A stretch of 64,000 bases of DNA, taken from assembly GCA_015183035.1 (NCBI GenBank), contig JACZZP010000014.1, positions 496,001 through 560,000 on the forward strand. The letters are read 5' to 3'. Positions 1-11,300 of the stretch are shown here, in pieces. Positions within the stretch are counted from its first letter, which is position 1; each line of letters opens with the position of its first letter. The DNA comes from Meloidogyne chitwoodi (Eukaryota; Nematoda; Chromadorea; Rhabditida; Meloidogynidae). The notes beneath the pieces were generated by a model. The model was given only the letters and a program-made list of their open reading frames with translations. It ran no database searches and had not been told where the DNA came from. The position numbers were made by a program, and so were the translations under genes.

Positions 1-23
1 TTTTTTCTTATTTTTTTCTTCTT

Positions 24-206
24 TTATAATTCTTGTATTATTTGACAATAATTATTATTTAAATTATTTTTTTGTGTAAAATCATTTATTTTACGTCGTT
101 GTTGTATTTTTAATTTTATAAAAATAAATAAAGAAATTAATGAAAATATTGAAAAAATTATAAAAATTAAAATTACAAAAATTGGAGAAGTTGTTTGTTG
201 ATACAT
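24..206 (-). CDS. Possible first exon of a small membrane protein (partial, runs off left edge)
   Basis: An open frame on the minus strand starts with ATG at 206 and reads 60 codons towards the left edge. It has a short polar start (MYQQTTSP), then a hydrophobic stretch of about 25 residues rich in I, F, L and S, then a basic segment (KLKIQQRRK) and an N/Q-rich tail. That pattern fits a signal anchor or single transmembrane helix with a cytosolic basic flank. No family is recognised. In this AT-rich DNA an open frame rich in F, I and N can arise by chance, and the rest of the gene, if real, lies outside the window. Confidence 0.3.
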   Translation of the reverse strand: MYQQTTSPIFVILIFIIFSIFSLISLFIFIKLKIQQRRKINDFTQKNNLNNNYCQIIQEL

Positions 207-2013
207 TTTTTATTAAAAAATTAAAATCTAAAAAAATGAATTTTTTAAATTAAATAAATTAAATTTTAGAATTAAAAGAGTATATTTTAATTATTATATT
301 TAATTAAATTAAAAGAGATGAAAAATAAAAATAAATAATTAATTTATTATTTATTAAATTAATAATACAAAAAAGATCAGACATTTGGAAAATTGAAACA
401 AAAATAATATAATAATAAATTTATTAAATATTTAAAAGTATTAAATCTGTTCGTTTCACTAAAGAAAGTCACTTTCATTTTAAATTTTAAAAAATTTGTG
501 TGATGAGAGAATTTCCTCTTGTTAAAAAACTAAAGGTGAGCGGAAAAAAAATAAAGTAAATAAATAATAAAATTTAAAAAAAAAGAAGAAAGTTCTTCGA
601 TTTTTTTACCTTTTTTTTTAAATATACCACAATTGCCCTTTCTCTTCTCTTTACTTTTAACAAAAATATTAAATAACTTTTTTAAATTGCCGCATTTGTT
701 GTCCTTATTCTCTTCTCTTTTTTTTTGTACTTTAAATAAAAGTCTTTTTTTTTATTTTAAATTATTAAACAAAATAAATAAATATATTTAATCTGAAAGG
801 ACTGTTCTTTAGTATCAAAGCTCAAAACATGTATTAATACAGGCCATTCAATTCCTCTTCCAGCTGACAAGGGAACATCACAACATGCTACACCCCGATT
901 TTGACAAAACCTATACCTGAGTAATAGTTTGTAAAAATAATTGACGAGATAATACAGATAACCGAAAATCATAAAAATATACTTAGATGTCGGGAATTTC
1001 AAATGGAACAACAGCAGTAGCATCACAAATAATTTTTTATTTAAGATTAAATTATTAATAAATTTGTCAAACTTTTTCTAATTGCGTTGTTTTGGTGTCA
1101 ATCATTTCGTCTTGAAAAGTTATTTCTAATAAACTAAATAAATATAATCGAATTATTCACCCCAAGAATGAGTTTACCGTTTTTCTTAATTTTCATTGGC
1201 TTGTAGCTTAACAAGTATTCGTCTCCTGAAAACATTTTTGAGAAAGTGTTACAATGGACACAAAATGAAATTACGAAATTGAAATTTGTTTTCAAATACA
1301 AAACTTTTGTTTTTAAATATATTATATCTTCTGTTAGTCTGAAGAAAAGATCAAATTGTGTAAAAAAACGTAAAGATTGCTTAAATAAATAATTTTTAAT
1401 AATTTAAAAATCTGGACCAGGGCTGAGTCAAAATTGGGAAAAAGTCCAAATCGAAATTCCTTCGAAATCAAAATTTGGTAATTTCGCGAAATCGAAAATA
1501 TTCGAAAAAACCTCGAAATTCGAAATCGAAATTTCGTCTCAGCCTTGATCTGGACACAGATAATTCTAAATTATTTGATTATTTATTAAAAATAATGTTA
1601 TAATAATATTAGGAATACATATTTATGTACAAGGATTTCAATAAATTATTTTTATTAAAAAAATAATTTAATTTATTTTATCCTTTAAAAATGTTTAATA
1701 AAAAATCAACAAAATTTAATATATTATTTTTTTTAAAATTATTTATTAAAAAAATTAAATCAATATTTATTTATTTATTTATTTATTATATTTTCAATTT
1801 CCTCTCTTAAAATGGCAGCCTTTTACTTTTAATCTCGAAAGAAAGAAACTTATGTTTTTAGATTATTTTAAAGCTAAAATAAATATATTTATTTATTTCT
1901 GATTTTGCTTCAATTTTTACTAATCAATTGAAAAAAACAAATTTATTAAAAAAACATTTAATTTAATATTTTTTAAATTAATTTTCTTTAAAAAATTAAA
2001 TATATTTTTTTGA
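207..2013. other. Intergenic stretch with decayed repeat elements
   Basis: This AT-rich stretch has no supported gene. From about 800 to 1260 it holds a degenerate copy of the foldback family seen intact at 3497-4160: the part near 830-870 resembles that element's left arm and the part near 1150-1250 its right arm (CACCCC, AATGAG and GTATTCGTCTCC are still visible). A second small element with terminal inverted repeats lies at 1408-1556. The 89-codon minus-strand frame at 757-1026 overlaps the decayed element and is not taken as a gene. Confidence 0.5.
1408..1556. mobile_element. Small TIR element with CGAAAT-rich core
   Basis: Imperfect terminal inverted repeats of about 22 bp bound this short segment: TCTGGACCAGGGCTGAGTC on the left against the reverse complement of CTCAGCCTTGATCTGGA on the right. 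The inside consists of near-palindromic CGAAATTCGAAATCGAAATT-type words. The size and structure fit a MITE. No transposase is present and no target duplication could be made out. Confidence 0.45.
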
Positions 2014-2317
2014 ATGATTTTTTCTATCACAAAATTATTATTTCTTTTAATATTTTTATTTTCTTCTTTTATTAATTCTAAAAAAATTAAAAATCATTAT
2101 AAAACAACTGCAGCAGAAGATCCAATAATACATACACAAGAAATAAAACATTCTTCTAAAACACAACAAACAATTAAATCTTCTGGACAACAAAAAGTAA
2201 AAAATAAATAAATATATTTTTTAATTAATACTGTAAGGGGAAAGACACAAGCAGTGATCGGTTTGGGAGCATCAGATCTGTGAAAGGATCAAAGCCTATA
2301 ATTAATATATAATTAAA

Positions 2318-2351
<34 letters not shown>

Positions 2352-4729
2352 TAAAAATAATATTTTTATTTAAATTAAAGTCAACAAATATATTTAAAAT
2401 AATTTCCTTTATAAACTTTAAATTATTTTACCTCAATTAAAATATATTTAATTATTAATATTTTATTTATAAATATTTTTAAGCAAAATATTCGTCAAGC
2501 ATCTTCTCCTCCTTCCTCTTCTCCAACTGAACAACAACAACATGAATTTTCAATAGAAGATGTAGATGAAGAACAAATTGATGAAATTTTAAGAGATACA
2601 TCTAAAAATTTAGTTATTTTTTTTTGTATGTTTTTTAATTAAAAGAATTTTTTAAATAAATTTTAAAAATAATAAAGTAATTACAATATTATTTTTAAAA
2701 TTAGATGATGGAAAATTAAAATGTCCAGAATGTAGTTTTGCTCTTACAGAGATTGAGGAAATTGATGATGATATTGAAGTAAATAAACAATTTATTATTA
2801 TTTTTTAAATATAATTTTATAGGCTACTGGATATATTGAGGTTATTTATTTATTTATTTTTATTTATTTTTAATTTAATAATTATTTATGTTAAAAATTA
2901 TAAATTATTTTTTTAATTAAAATTAATTAATTAAAAAAAGGTAGTAAAAACTGATGATCGTCGAGTAGCTCGTGAATGTGGTGTTAATACATTTCCTGCA
3001 TTAGTTTATTACAGACGTAACAATCCAATCCTTTATGATGGAGATTTTAAAGAATCAGAAAAAGTTCTTCGTTGGTTAAGAGCTCACGATGAAGTTGTTA
3101 CTTGGTAAAATATTTTTTAATTTTTTATTTTTGTATAATTAAATTAAAAAAAATAAAGGGAATTAAATGATGATAATTTTGAATGGAAAACACATTCTCA
3201 TTCACCTCCAGAAGGTTCTCTTCAATGGCTTGTAATGTTTTATGATTCTGAAGATTCTGATTGTAATGCTTTTGTACCAATGTTTGAAACAGTTTCTCAT
3301 AAGTATATTTTCAATTAATAAAAACTTTGATTTAAAAATAATAAATATTAGACTTAGAGGACTTTTAAATGTTGGAAAAGTGGACACATCTGTTAGTGAT
3401 GACGTTACAGAGCGTTTTAGGATTGATGAAAGTCAATGCCCAACAATTTTATTTTGAGTTTTAAATAATTTAAATAAATAATGATTAAATTAAATAATGT
3501 TTTATTTTAAAATTTTAGGCTGACTTTAGTATAGGGGATCCGAGCTAGAAACATTTAATACATGCCATTCGATTCCTCTCGTAGAGCTGAGTTCGAATAT
3601 ATAAGAATTTCTTGTCGGAGACGAATACTCGCCGAGATACAGGTCACTGAATCTCACAAAACCATAGAGGGGAGTAAGCTCCTCAATGTGATTACTGCGG
3701 CTGCATTTAAATTATTTTCACTGAATTAATTATTTTGTTGTAATTTGCGCCGTAGAATAACACATGTACCAAAAGAAGCCAACGAGAGATGGGCTCCCAA
3801 ATGAAGAAGTCATAAAACACTCCCAATAGGTCCAAGTTTGACGTGTTTCCATCGATCCTTCATAACTTTGTTCATAATCATTCAATCTCGATAATTTTAG
3901 TCTCATTCGATAGGTCTCGAAGAGACCTATCGAATGAGCTATCATACTCATATTCGAATTTTTCACCCCGAAAATGAGCTTACTCCCCTCTATGGTTTTG
4001 TGAGATTCAGTGACCTGTATCTCGGCGAGTATTCGTCTCCGGAAAGAAATTCTTATATATTCAAACTCAGCTCTACGAGAGGAATCGAATGGCATGTATT
4101 AAATGTTTCTAGCTCGGATCCCCTATACTAAAGTCAGCCTAAAATTTTAAAATAAAACATTTTTTAGTATTTTTTGTAATTTTTTTTAGATTTCACAGAG
4201 GTAAATTTTTTCGTTATAATGATGCAGCAAAAGATGTTAATGGTGTTGTTTCCTTTGCAATGTATAAATTTAAAGAACAACGTGGTCATCGCGTACCTGA
4301 ACCCCCAACTGCTTTAGAACATTTTTATGAACATTTCAAAGAGCGGTTAACTGATGCTATTGTAAAATATATTTTTTTATTTTTATTTTTAAAAAATCTA
4401 GTATGTAAAACAAGTCTGTTTTCAGGTTTTGTAAATTCTGATTTTTAATTTCTGATTTTTGTGTAGTTTGATTTTTGTACTAAGTAAGATATTTTTAAAA
4501 AATTCTGATTTTGTTTTATAAATATTAATTTTCCAAATTCTGATTTTGTATTTGATTTTTTATAGTTTTAATTTTATTTAAGGAGGATAATCAAAAGTTA
4601 ACAGCAATTTGTGTTGGTGGAGCTATTTTAATAGTTAGTATTTGCCTTGCATTTAAAGCCTATAGAATACGTTCTGAACAGACAGAAGTAATTTCTTCAT
4701 CTAATAGGAGAGCAACTAATACACAATAA
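2014..4729 (+). CDS. Thioredoxin-fold, single-pass membrane protein (PDI-like)
   Basis: Nine exons: 2014-2196, 2484-2625, 2705-2778, 2823-2840, 2941-3104, 3159-3302, 3352-about 3456, 4190-4361, 4583-4729. The start ATG is followed by a typical signal peptide (hydrophobic core LLFLLIFLFSS). Exon 3 gives KCPECS, a CxxC pair placed like a thioredoxin active site, and exon 5 gives NTFPALVYY with the conserved Pro of the fold. A second thioredoxin-like domain follows (WLVMFYDSEDSDCNAF ... GKVD ... CPTILF) with one Cys instead of a pair. The last exon encodes a transmembrane helix (AICVGGAILIVSICLAF) and a short basic tail. It is probably an ER-lumenal redox or holdase protein, but no exact orthologue is claimed. 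Intron 7 contains a foldback element, and the exon 7 donor that would keep frame is not canonical. Confidence 0.75.
2245..2352. repeat. Intronic GC-richer patch followed by an (AAT)n microsatellite
   Basis: Intron 1 of the thioredoxin-fold gene holds a patch of normal GC content (AAGCAGTGATCGG ... GGATCAAAGCCTATA) and then about eleven ATA/AAT triplets at 2317-2350. The GC-richer patch may be a transposon remnant; no family is recognised. Confidence 0.45.
3497..4160. mobile_element. Foldback MITE with 185-bp inverted arms (intron 7 of the thioredoxin-fold gene)
   Basis: The left arm (3497-3681) and right arm (3976-4160) are near-perfect reverse complements. For example, GGGGATCCGAGCTAGAAAC on the left matches GTTTCTAGCTCGGATCCCC on the right, and both ends carry ATGTTTTATTTTAAAATTTT. 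The 294-bp centre contains a further palindrome at 3902-3938 in which TCTCATTCGATAGGTCTC is followed by its inverse around CGAAGAG. There is no transposase. The 121-codon and 65-codon frames here are by-products of the arms. Decayed relatives occur at 0.8-1.26, 40.3-40.9 and 52.56-52.79 kb. Confidence 0.85.
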
Positions 4730-4919
4730 AATGATTTTTAGTTAATAAAATAAATATATTTTTTAATATTAAATACTTTTGATTTGTAAAATTAATTTTT
4801 TAATTTTTTCAATAAACTACTAAAAGGAATTATTTAATATATTTGCCAATAAAACTTTGCTTTGTTTTTTTTTCAATTAAATTTAAATAAAATGTTTTAA
4901 TTAACAAAATAATATTTTT

Positions 4920-5262
4920 ATCTTTAATATTATTCTTCTTCATCTGCTCTCCAAATATTAGGTTTTTTAGCTTCTGAATTAATTTGTTCATTCTATCATT
5001 TTTTAAATAAATTTTTTTAAATATTAGAAAAACTTTAAAAACATACAATTCCAATATTTTGTTTTTCTTCCTTTTCTTTTTCTTCTTCTAATTCTTTTAA
5101 TCGACGATTTGCCTCTTCTTGCATTTTTTCCAATTTTTCCAATGTTACTGATTTTAATGGACAAATCTTTGGTTTACAATAAGCTGGTAATAATATAGAT
5201 TCTTCTTCAAATAAATAACCATTGGGTGGCCATAATAATTCTTTAGGTTGTTGTTCATTCAT
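4920..5262 (-). CDS. BBSome subunit BBIP1 (BBS18/BBIP10)-like small protein
   Basis: ATG at 5262 opens a first exon encoding MNEQQPKELLWPPNGYLF, then an acidic stretch, then YCKPKICPLKSVTLEKLEK and a charged coiled-coil tail rich in E, K and R. The CKPK..PLKS.TLEKLEKM block is the signature of BBIP1, the smallest BBSome subunit, which acts in assembly of the ciliary trafficking complex. Human BBIP1 is about 92 residues, so the size agrees. After the donor at about 5050 (GGAATT then gtatgt) a second exon follows around 4920-4998. One reading of it, with a phase I could not reconcile, ends KKPNIWRADEEE and stop; the phase-0 reading runs on to about 4830. The 3' end is therefore uncertain. In a nematode this would act in ciliated sensory neurons. 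Confidence 0.7.
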
Positions 5263-8200
5263 AATATTATTATTAAATTTATAATTAATTTTATAATAAA
5301 TTAACTTTTTTTATTTTTATTCATTTTAATAATAAATAAATAATACAATTATTTAAATTCATTTTTATTTTAAAAAAATTTTCCTTTAGATATTTTTTGT
5401 TCAAATCAAAATATTTTCTACATAAACAAATAATAATAAATTCAAAGAAATATTTAAAAAAATTATAAAAATTAATTTAAATTTACCTATATATTATTTT
5501 AAACATTAATAAGGTTGCAAATCGGAGAGAAAAAATTGTCATCAATTTAAAAAAATTTTTATTGTCATCTAAATTCCATCTATCTATCACATTTTTTCCT
5601 TGGCAACCAACAAAAAAAAAATAAATAAAATGTGAATACTACTTTATTATTTTAACGATGGCTGGCAAGTCATGCTGTAGGGCATATGAGCAAATTTTTG
5701 TTTTTTTTCTTGCTTAAATTATTTTAGAGTATTATTATTATTATTTCCTTATTAAAAAAATATTTAATCCTTTAAAACATTCTTAAAATTTAATAAAAAA
5801 AAGATTAAAAAATAAAAGAAGAATTAGTAAAATATAAAACTTTAAGTAATTTTCAATATTTTTTTGTAAATTTTTTCTGAATCATTTATTTAAATTTATT
5901 TTTAAATTAATTTTATTGTTATTAAAATTTATTCCTATAATAAATCAAAAAAAATAATTAATTTGTCCATAAATTATATTTTTAAAAGAGTGTTTTACAA
6001 TATTCTTATAATTTAATTTTTAAAAAGTACATTATATTTAAATAGAATTTGTTAAATTTTAAACAAAAGTTTTATTTTTAAATTTAAGCTTATTTATTTA
6101 TTTGGCATTATGTTTTTTACTCTATTGATTTATACTCTCTAACTCTCTCTTTAATGTTTTCTCTCTTTTTTATCTTTTGCTAAAAGACGGTTATGCTCTC
6201 TTTGCATTGGGAATTTTCAGCATTTTTAACGAATTTTACTTATTAAATTTAATCTTTTTTTTTTTTAATATTTTATATCAATTTATTTATAAATAATTTT
6301 TAATCTCTCATATACTTTTTTCTTCATATATTTTTTTATTAAATTATTTCCAAGCAAGGATTTATATTTACTCTTTAAATTTCTTATAGCTTGTTTGCAC
6401 TTTTACTGTTTTTTCTCATCATTTTCTATTAATTTTCTTTTCCATTCTATTATCTATCAATTTTTGGCATTGTAGGTGAGAAAAGAGGGATTTTTTGTAA
6501 TTGAGGGTTAGGCATTTTTATTCTTTTTTCATGAAGTAAAGAGAAAATTTGTTTTAAAAAAAGGTTATAGGGAAAAAAGAAAAATAGGTTGAAAAATATA
6601 AAAATAATGCTTAAAACAATCTTTATAGATGAAAGCTTTTTCTCTTATATTATTCGTTAGAGTATTATTTTTATAAATTGATGGCATAGCTTGGATTGAA
6701 TTCTTTCTGACGGCTGTCCCTAACAGAGCACATGCCCTCTATTCTTTATTTAGCACATAAAATGGACAACAAAATAAAACTATGTGTTTCTTGGCCAACT
6801 TTTCTCACAACTAATGCCTCTCTGTCAATGAATTTCTTTTTTTCTCAAAAAAAGACAAGAATGTAAAATTGTTAGAATTGTCTAAAATAAAAAGTTATAT
6901 TTTAATAAAAAGGCGAGAAATAAAAAGAGAATTTAGAAAGAAAGATTGGGGAGAGGCAGATGAAGCTTTATATATATGAATGAGGTTTGTGCGTGTTAAG
7001 TCTGCTGAGGACATATACTTTTCTTTTTTTATTTAATTCATCGATCTGCTAATAAACAATAGACTAAAACTTTTGCTAATTTTATAATTATTTTTTTAAA
7101 AATTAATTTTTAGTAAAGTTTATTTATATTTTTATAAAATTTTAGATTTAATTTTTAAGAATTATTTTTTTGAGATTTTTAAGTTCTTTGTCTCCAATAT
7201 TTCGTTACCAACCATTTTATTGTTTTTTAACTTTTTTCTTTAAATACTTACTAATTCTTAAATATTTATACTTTTATTATAAATTCATCATATCAAAGGC
7301 TGGCAAAATCGTATTTGTAGGAGTACGGAAGCGGGAGTATTTCTAAAAAATGATGAGGGACGGGACCCCGTGGGACTAATCCAGCAAAATCCCGAAAATC
7401 CAAAAAAGTGAGGGAACGGTATATCGCCAAATCCAACACAGAATCCCTTCTCATGCCGGTCTATAAATATTAGTATTTTTATTTTGTGACATTTCTTTGT
7501 TAATTTTTAATTTTAAGCCTTTTTATGGTTTCACAAAAAACACTTTTCCCTAAAAATTAAGATTTAATAATTTTAAATTCTAAAACTACAATTACATATT
7601 TATATTATCTGTTAATTCATTTTCATTATTTTCTTATTTTACCTTTTTTATTTAATAAAATCTCAAAAAAATAAAAAATATTTCCAAAAAATTCTCTTTC
7701 AAAAATCTTTGATTTTCTAATTCGCTTATTTTTCTTCTTTTTTTTTTAAATTCCTTCATCTGTCTCAAGCATTTTTATGTCAAAAAAGGATGGAAATATA
7801 TAATAAACTTCCTTTTTCTATTCTCATTATTAATTTTTTTATATATTTTTTATAAGTGCCGTCCACAATAACCACAAATAAATAAAAAAATAAAAAAGAA
7901 ATAGCATCTGCTCTTCCAAACATTAAATATATTCAAAAAAAGATCTTTTATTTATTCTTTTCTTCATCTTCATCCTTTCTTCCAAACTAAATATAAATAA
8001 ATAAATATACTTCTACATTTGTGAGAAGAAAGAGAACTCTCCGAAAGATCGATTCTTTGTTTGTGTGCTTTTGGGTGCTCTCTTTCTCTCTATCTCTTAC
8101 TTATTTTTTACCTTTTTTTGTTCCTTAACCCACTTGTTTCTTTTTCTTAAACCGTAAAAATTTATTTAAAATTTGAGCTAAAATTAGTTTTATTTGCCAT

Positions 8201-8360
8201 TTTTTTCTTTATTTTAATTAATTAAAAATAATAATTTTGTATAAATTTTAGACTCATCGATATTAGAACGATAACAATTAAAAATACTCTTGGCTTATTT
8301 TTCTTTTTAATATTTGTTTAGAATAATAATAATATTATATAAATAAATATCTACAAAATA
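5263..8360. other. Long AT-rich intergenic region
   Basis: About 3.1 kb between the divergently transcribed BBIP1-like gene (-) and macoilin (+), so it contains both promoters. It is mostly A/T homopolymer runs with no credible open frame. One GC-richer patch at about 7300-7460 (GGGACGGGACCCCGTGGGAC, then AATCCAGCAAAATCCC) resembles a patch at 32750-32890 in TRAK intron 1 (GGGACTAATCCTGCAAAT), so both are probably remnants of one repeat. No RNA gene was recognised. Confidence 0.4.
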
Positions 8361-11300
8361 ATGAAACGTTATCGTGCAGTAGATGCACCGCCAAAATTCC
8401 GTCGGACAGTGAAAAGCCGTGGTGGACGAATTGGAGAATCAGTTTATTTTACTAGGTTTTTAATTTTTTAATTTAATAATAAAATTAAAATTTATGTTTT
8501 TATTATTGGGGAAAGCTTTCCGATTTTCCTTTTAGAATATTATATGAGGACCGTTATGTGCGGCCAGAATTTTAGTAAAAAATTGAAAAAACTTACTCTT
8601 GCTTAAAAATCTCGTTCGTAAATGTTCCTGTAACTTTGATTTTGCACTATTTAATTTTTTATTGGTTTTTTTCCTATTTTTTACTTAAATTTCGGTCCGC
8701 AAATGGGACACCATTATATAGTTTTGTTCTTTTATTTCCTCTCATCCAAAGGTATTTTTTAATTATTGAAAATATCAGTGATAATTGGACAAAAAATTTA
8801 TTTCTATTGTTTTGTTTTTGTGGTTTAGTGGGTTCGTTTACAACTTTTTTAATTGGTTCGATTCCTTTCTTTTATATTATTATTTTTTAATTATTTTAAT
8901 AAAATAATTTATTTTAAATTAATTAATTTCTGTATAGTTTGCTTTTTAGATTTTTTAATGCTTACAATCTCGTCTACTTAAAGTTTTTTTTAATGTGGGT
9001 CGGATGTATAACGCTTGATTTTCTCATTGGTTTTCGCTTTGAATTGCTTTGGCCTCTTTGGCTTTTGGTCCGGCATCTTTATGAATCCTTTCGTATCCAT
9101 GCCTTTTCCTCTTCTCTTCAATACTCAGTTTGTTTATTTTTTAACCTAATTTGTAGATATCTTTGAAAGAATTAAGTTTTTGAGATTTTTTAAATTAATT
9201 AGATTCTTTTGATTAATTCTACATTTTAAGTTTAAGAGATTCTCTTTTAACATAATTTCGTTTTTAAGGCTTTTTCTGTATTCTTTGTTTGTGTCACTGC
9301 AACATCTGATCTCGTCTGCTATTTATTCATCCCAATACAGGTGTTAATTTTTCTTGCTAGCACCTATGTTTGGGTCCAATTTGTTTACCAAGCATGTATG
9401 TATTTATTTTTAATTTGATTATTTTTGAGAGGGACTTTTTATATTCTTTTTTTCTCAATCATGTTGAAAATCTTTTGCTATTTTTGTTATAAGTTGTTTT
9501 AAATATTAAAGTTTAGAAATATATTCAAGATTATTAATTTATTTTAATTTTTTAAACAGCTGATCGAGGCATTTGTTTGCCATCAATATTTCTTTGGGCC
9601 CTTTTCATTATATTTGAGTACTCAGTTCGCTATCGGTTCGACAATGCTACATGGTATTTAACAAGAACATCTTGGGTGACTGCTGGACTATTTCCCTCAA
9701 CAGCAGGTTTCTTTTTAATTTTTGTTTTTTAATAAATTAATTATTTTTAGATAGTGTTTCAGTAGGATCACCACCTTCTTCAGCCTCATCTTCTACTTCA
9801 CCTCGTCTTGAACTTTATAGACCGTTTGCAGCACATTGTATTGGTTTTCCAGTTGTTACATTAGGATTTAGAGTCAAATCGTTTTTTAGGTTTTTTTAAA
9901 TTAAAAATCAATAAAATGGTAGTTTGATCTTATTTATTGATTTAAGTAAGTTGGCACTCTCTTTTTCCGATTGCTTGAGAGAACGAGAGAGGGGAATTGC
10001 ACTTTTATATTTTATTTATATTTAAAAGTAAAGTCATATGGAAGAAATTATTCATATGTGATAAAGTCCATATGAAAAGTGCATTAATAATTTTATTTTT
10101 TTCACTTGATTTTATCAATTGTTTTTATAGATTATTAATTTAATTTCTTAACAGTAGTTTTAGCTTTTTACAATTATTTTCTTTAAAACTGACAAAACTT
10201 CTCTTTTTATCTAAAATTATTTATTTTTTTAAGTAATTGGAGGATGAGAATTCGTCGCGATGAGGTACGTAGACAAAATGAATTTTACGAAAAAATTTTG
10301 GCAGACGCTTTGCCTGCTTCATTTGAAAATCGTAAACATTTTATCTCATCGAGGAGCCACTTTTCGATGGAACAACAAGAAGCTTTAGGTTTATTTTTTT
10401 TATTAATTAAAATAATAATGACGGGAATATTTGTTCCAGTTGTTCCAATCTTTTTTTCTTCATTTCAAAGATAATTTATTTGCCCTTTTTTGATTAAATT
10501 TTGGGAAACAAAACACATTATGCCCATTTTTATTTTCAGATTTTGATTCAAACAGTGGATTTTCTGCCACTGAATTTTTGAATGGTTTGGAAGGACCACA
10601 ATTAACATTTCCTCGTTTATGTTCAAATTCAACAACTGCTCCGCTTGCTGCGATTTGCGCATCGCCATTAAATTCGTCAGTTTCAGGCATTACCTCATCA
10701 TTTTCTTCGGTAATTTTAAAATTCTTATATTTTTCATTTGTTTCTATAAAATTTAAATTATAATTTATAGTTAGCCCAAAATTCTTCTTGTACAACACAA
10801 AATAATACAACAATTATGGATAATTTACCTAAAAAACATCAACGCTTATCCAAACAAACTAAACAACAAAACGAAAATTTAAAACGAAATGGAATTGCCA
10901 ATAATACGATAGAAAAGTCTTGGCGTGGTACGGATAAAATAATAGTGAATAGTAGTAGCTGTGGATCAAGCAACAAAGGTTTTTTTTAATAAATTAGATA
11001 TATGGAAGGTCCTTTTACTTTTTGGAAATAATTTAAAATTCTGAAATATTTAATTTCATAGTTCGCAAGTTTTTGCTCAATGCATTCCGACTTTGTTGTC
11101 TCTTTGTTTTATCTACACTTGGACATTTATTTAGTAGTTTAACACCTTCTATGCAACAAACACTTGAGAGATTATTGTCAAAATTAAGAGGAAATAATAT
11201 ATCTATTGTTGGGCAAGATGATCTTATTTCTTCAAGTGGTGATGGCTCAAATGTTGCAGAAGAAGAAGATGATTGGGAAAGAAATTCATTCCAAACTCTT

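Noticed and set aside
757..1026. 89-codon minus-strand frame
   Set aside because: Overlaps a decayed foldback copy and has no conserved motif; the F/Y/L-rich start is typical of chance frames in AT-rich DNA.
3730..4095. 121-codon minus-strand frame and overlapping 65-codon plus-strand frame
   Set aside because: They lie within the inverted arms and loop of the foldback element in an intron.
8636..8890. 84-codon frame in macoilin intron 1, considered as an extra membrane exon
   Set aside because: Exon 1 joins exon 2 (8950) in frame with the conserved macoilin sequence, and the frame overlaps a decayed inverted repeat.
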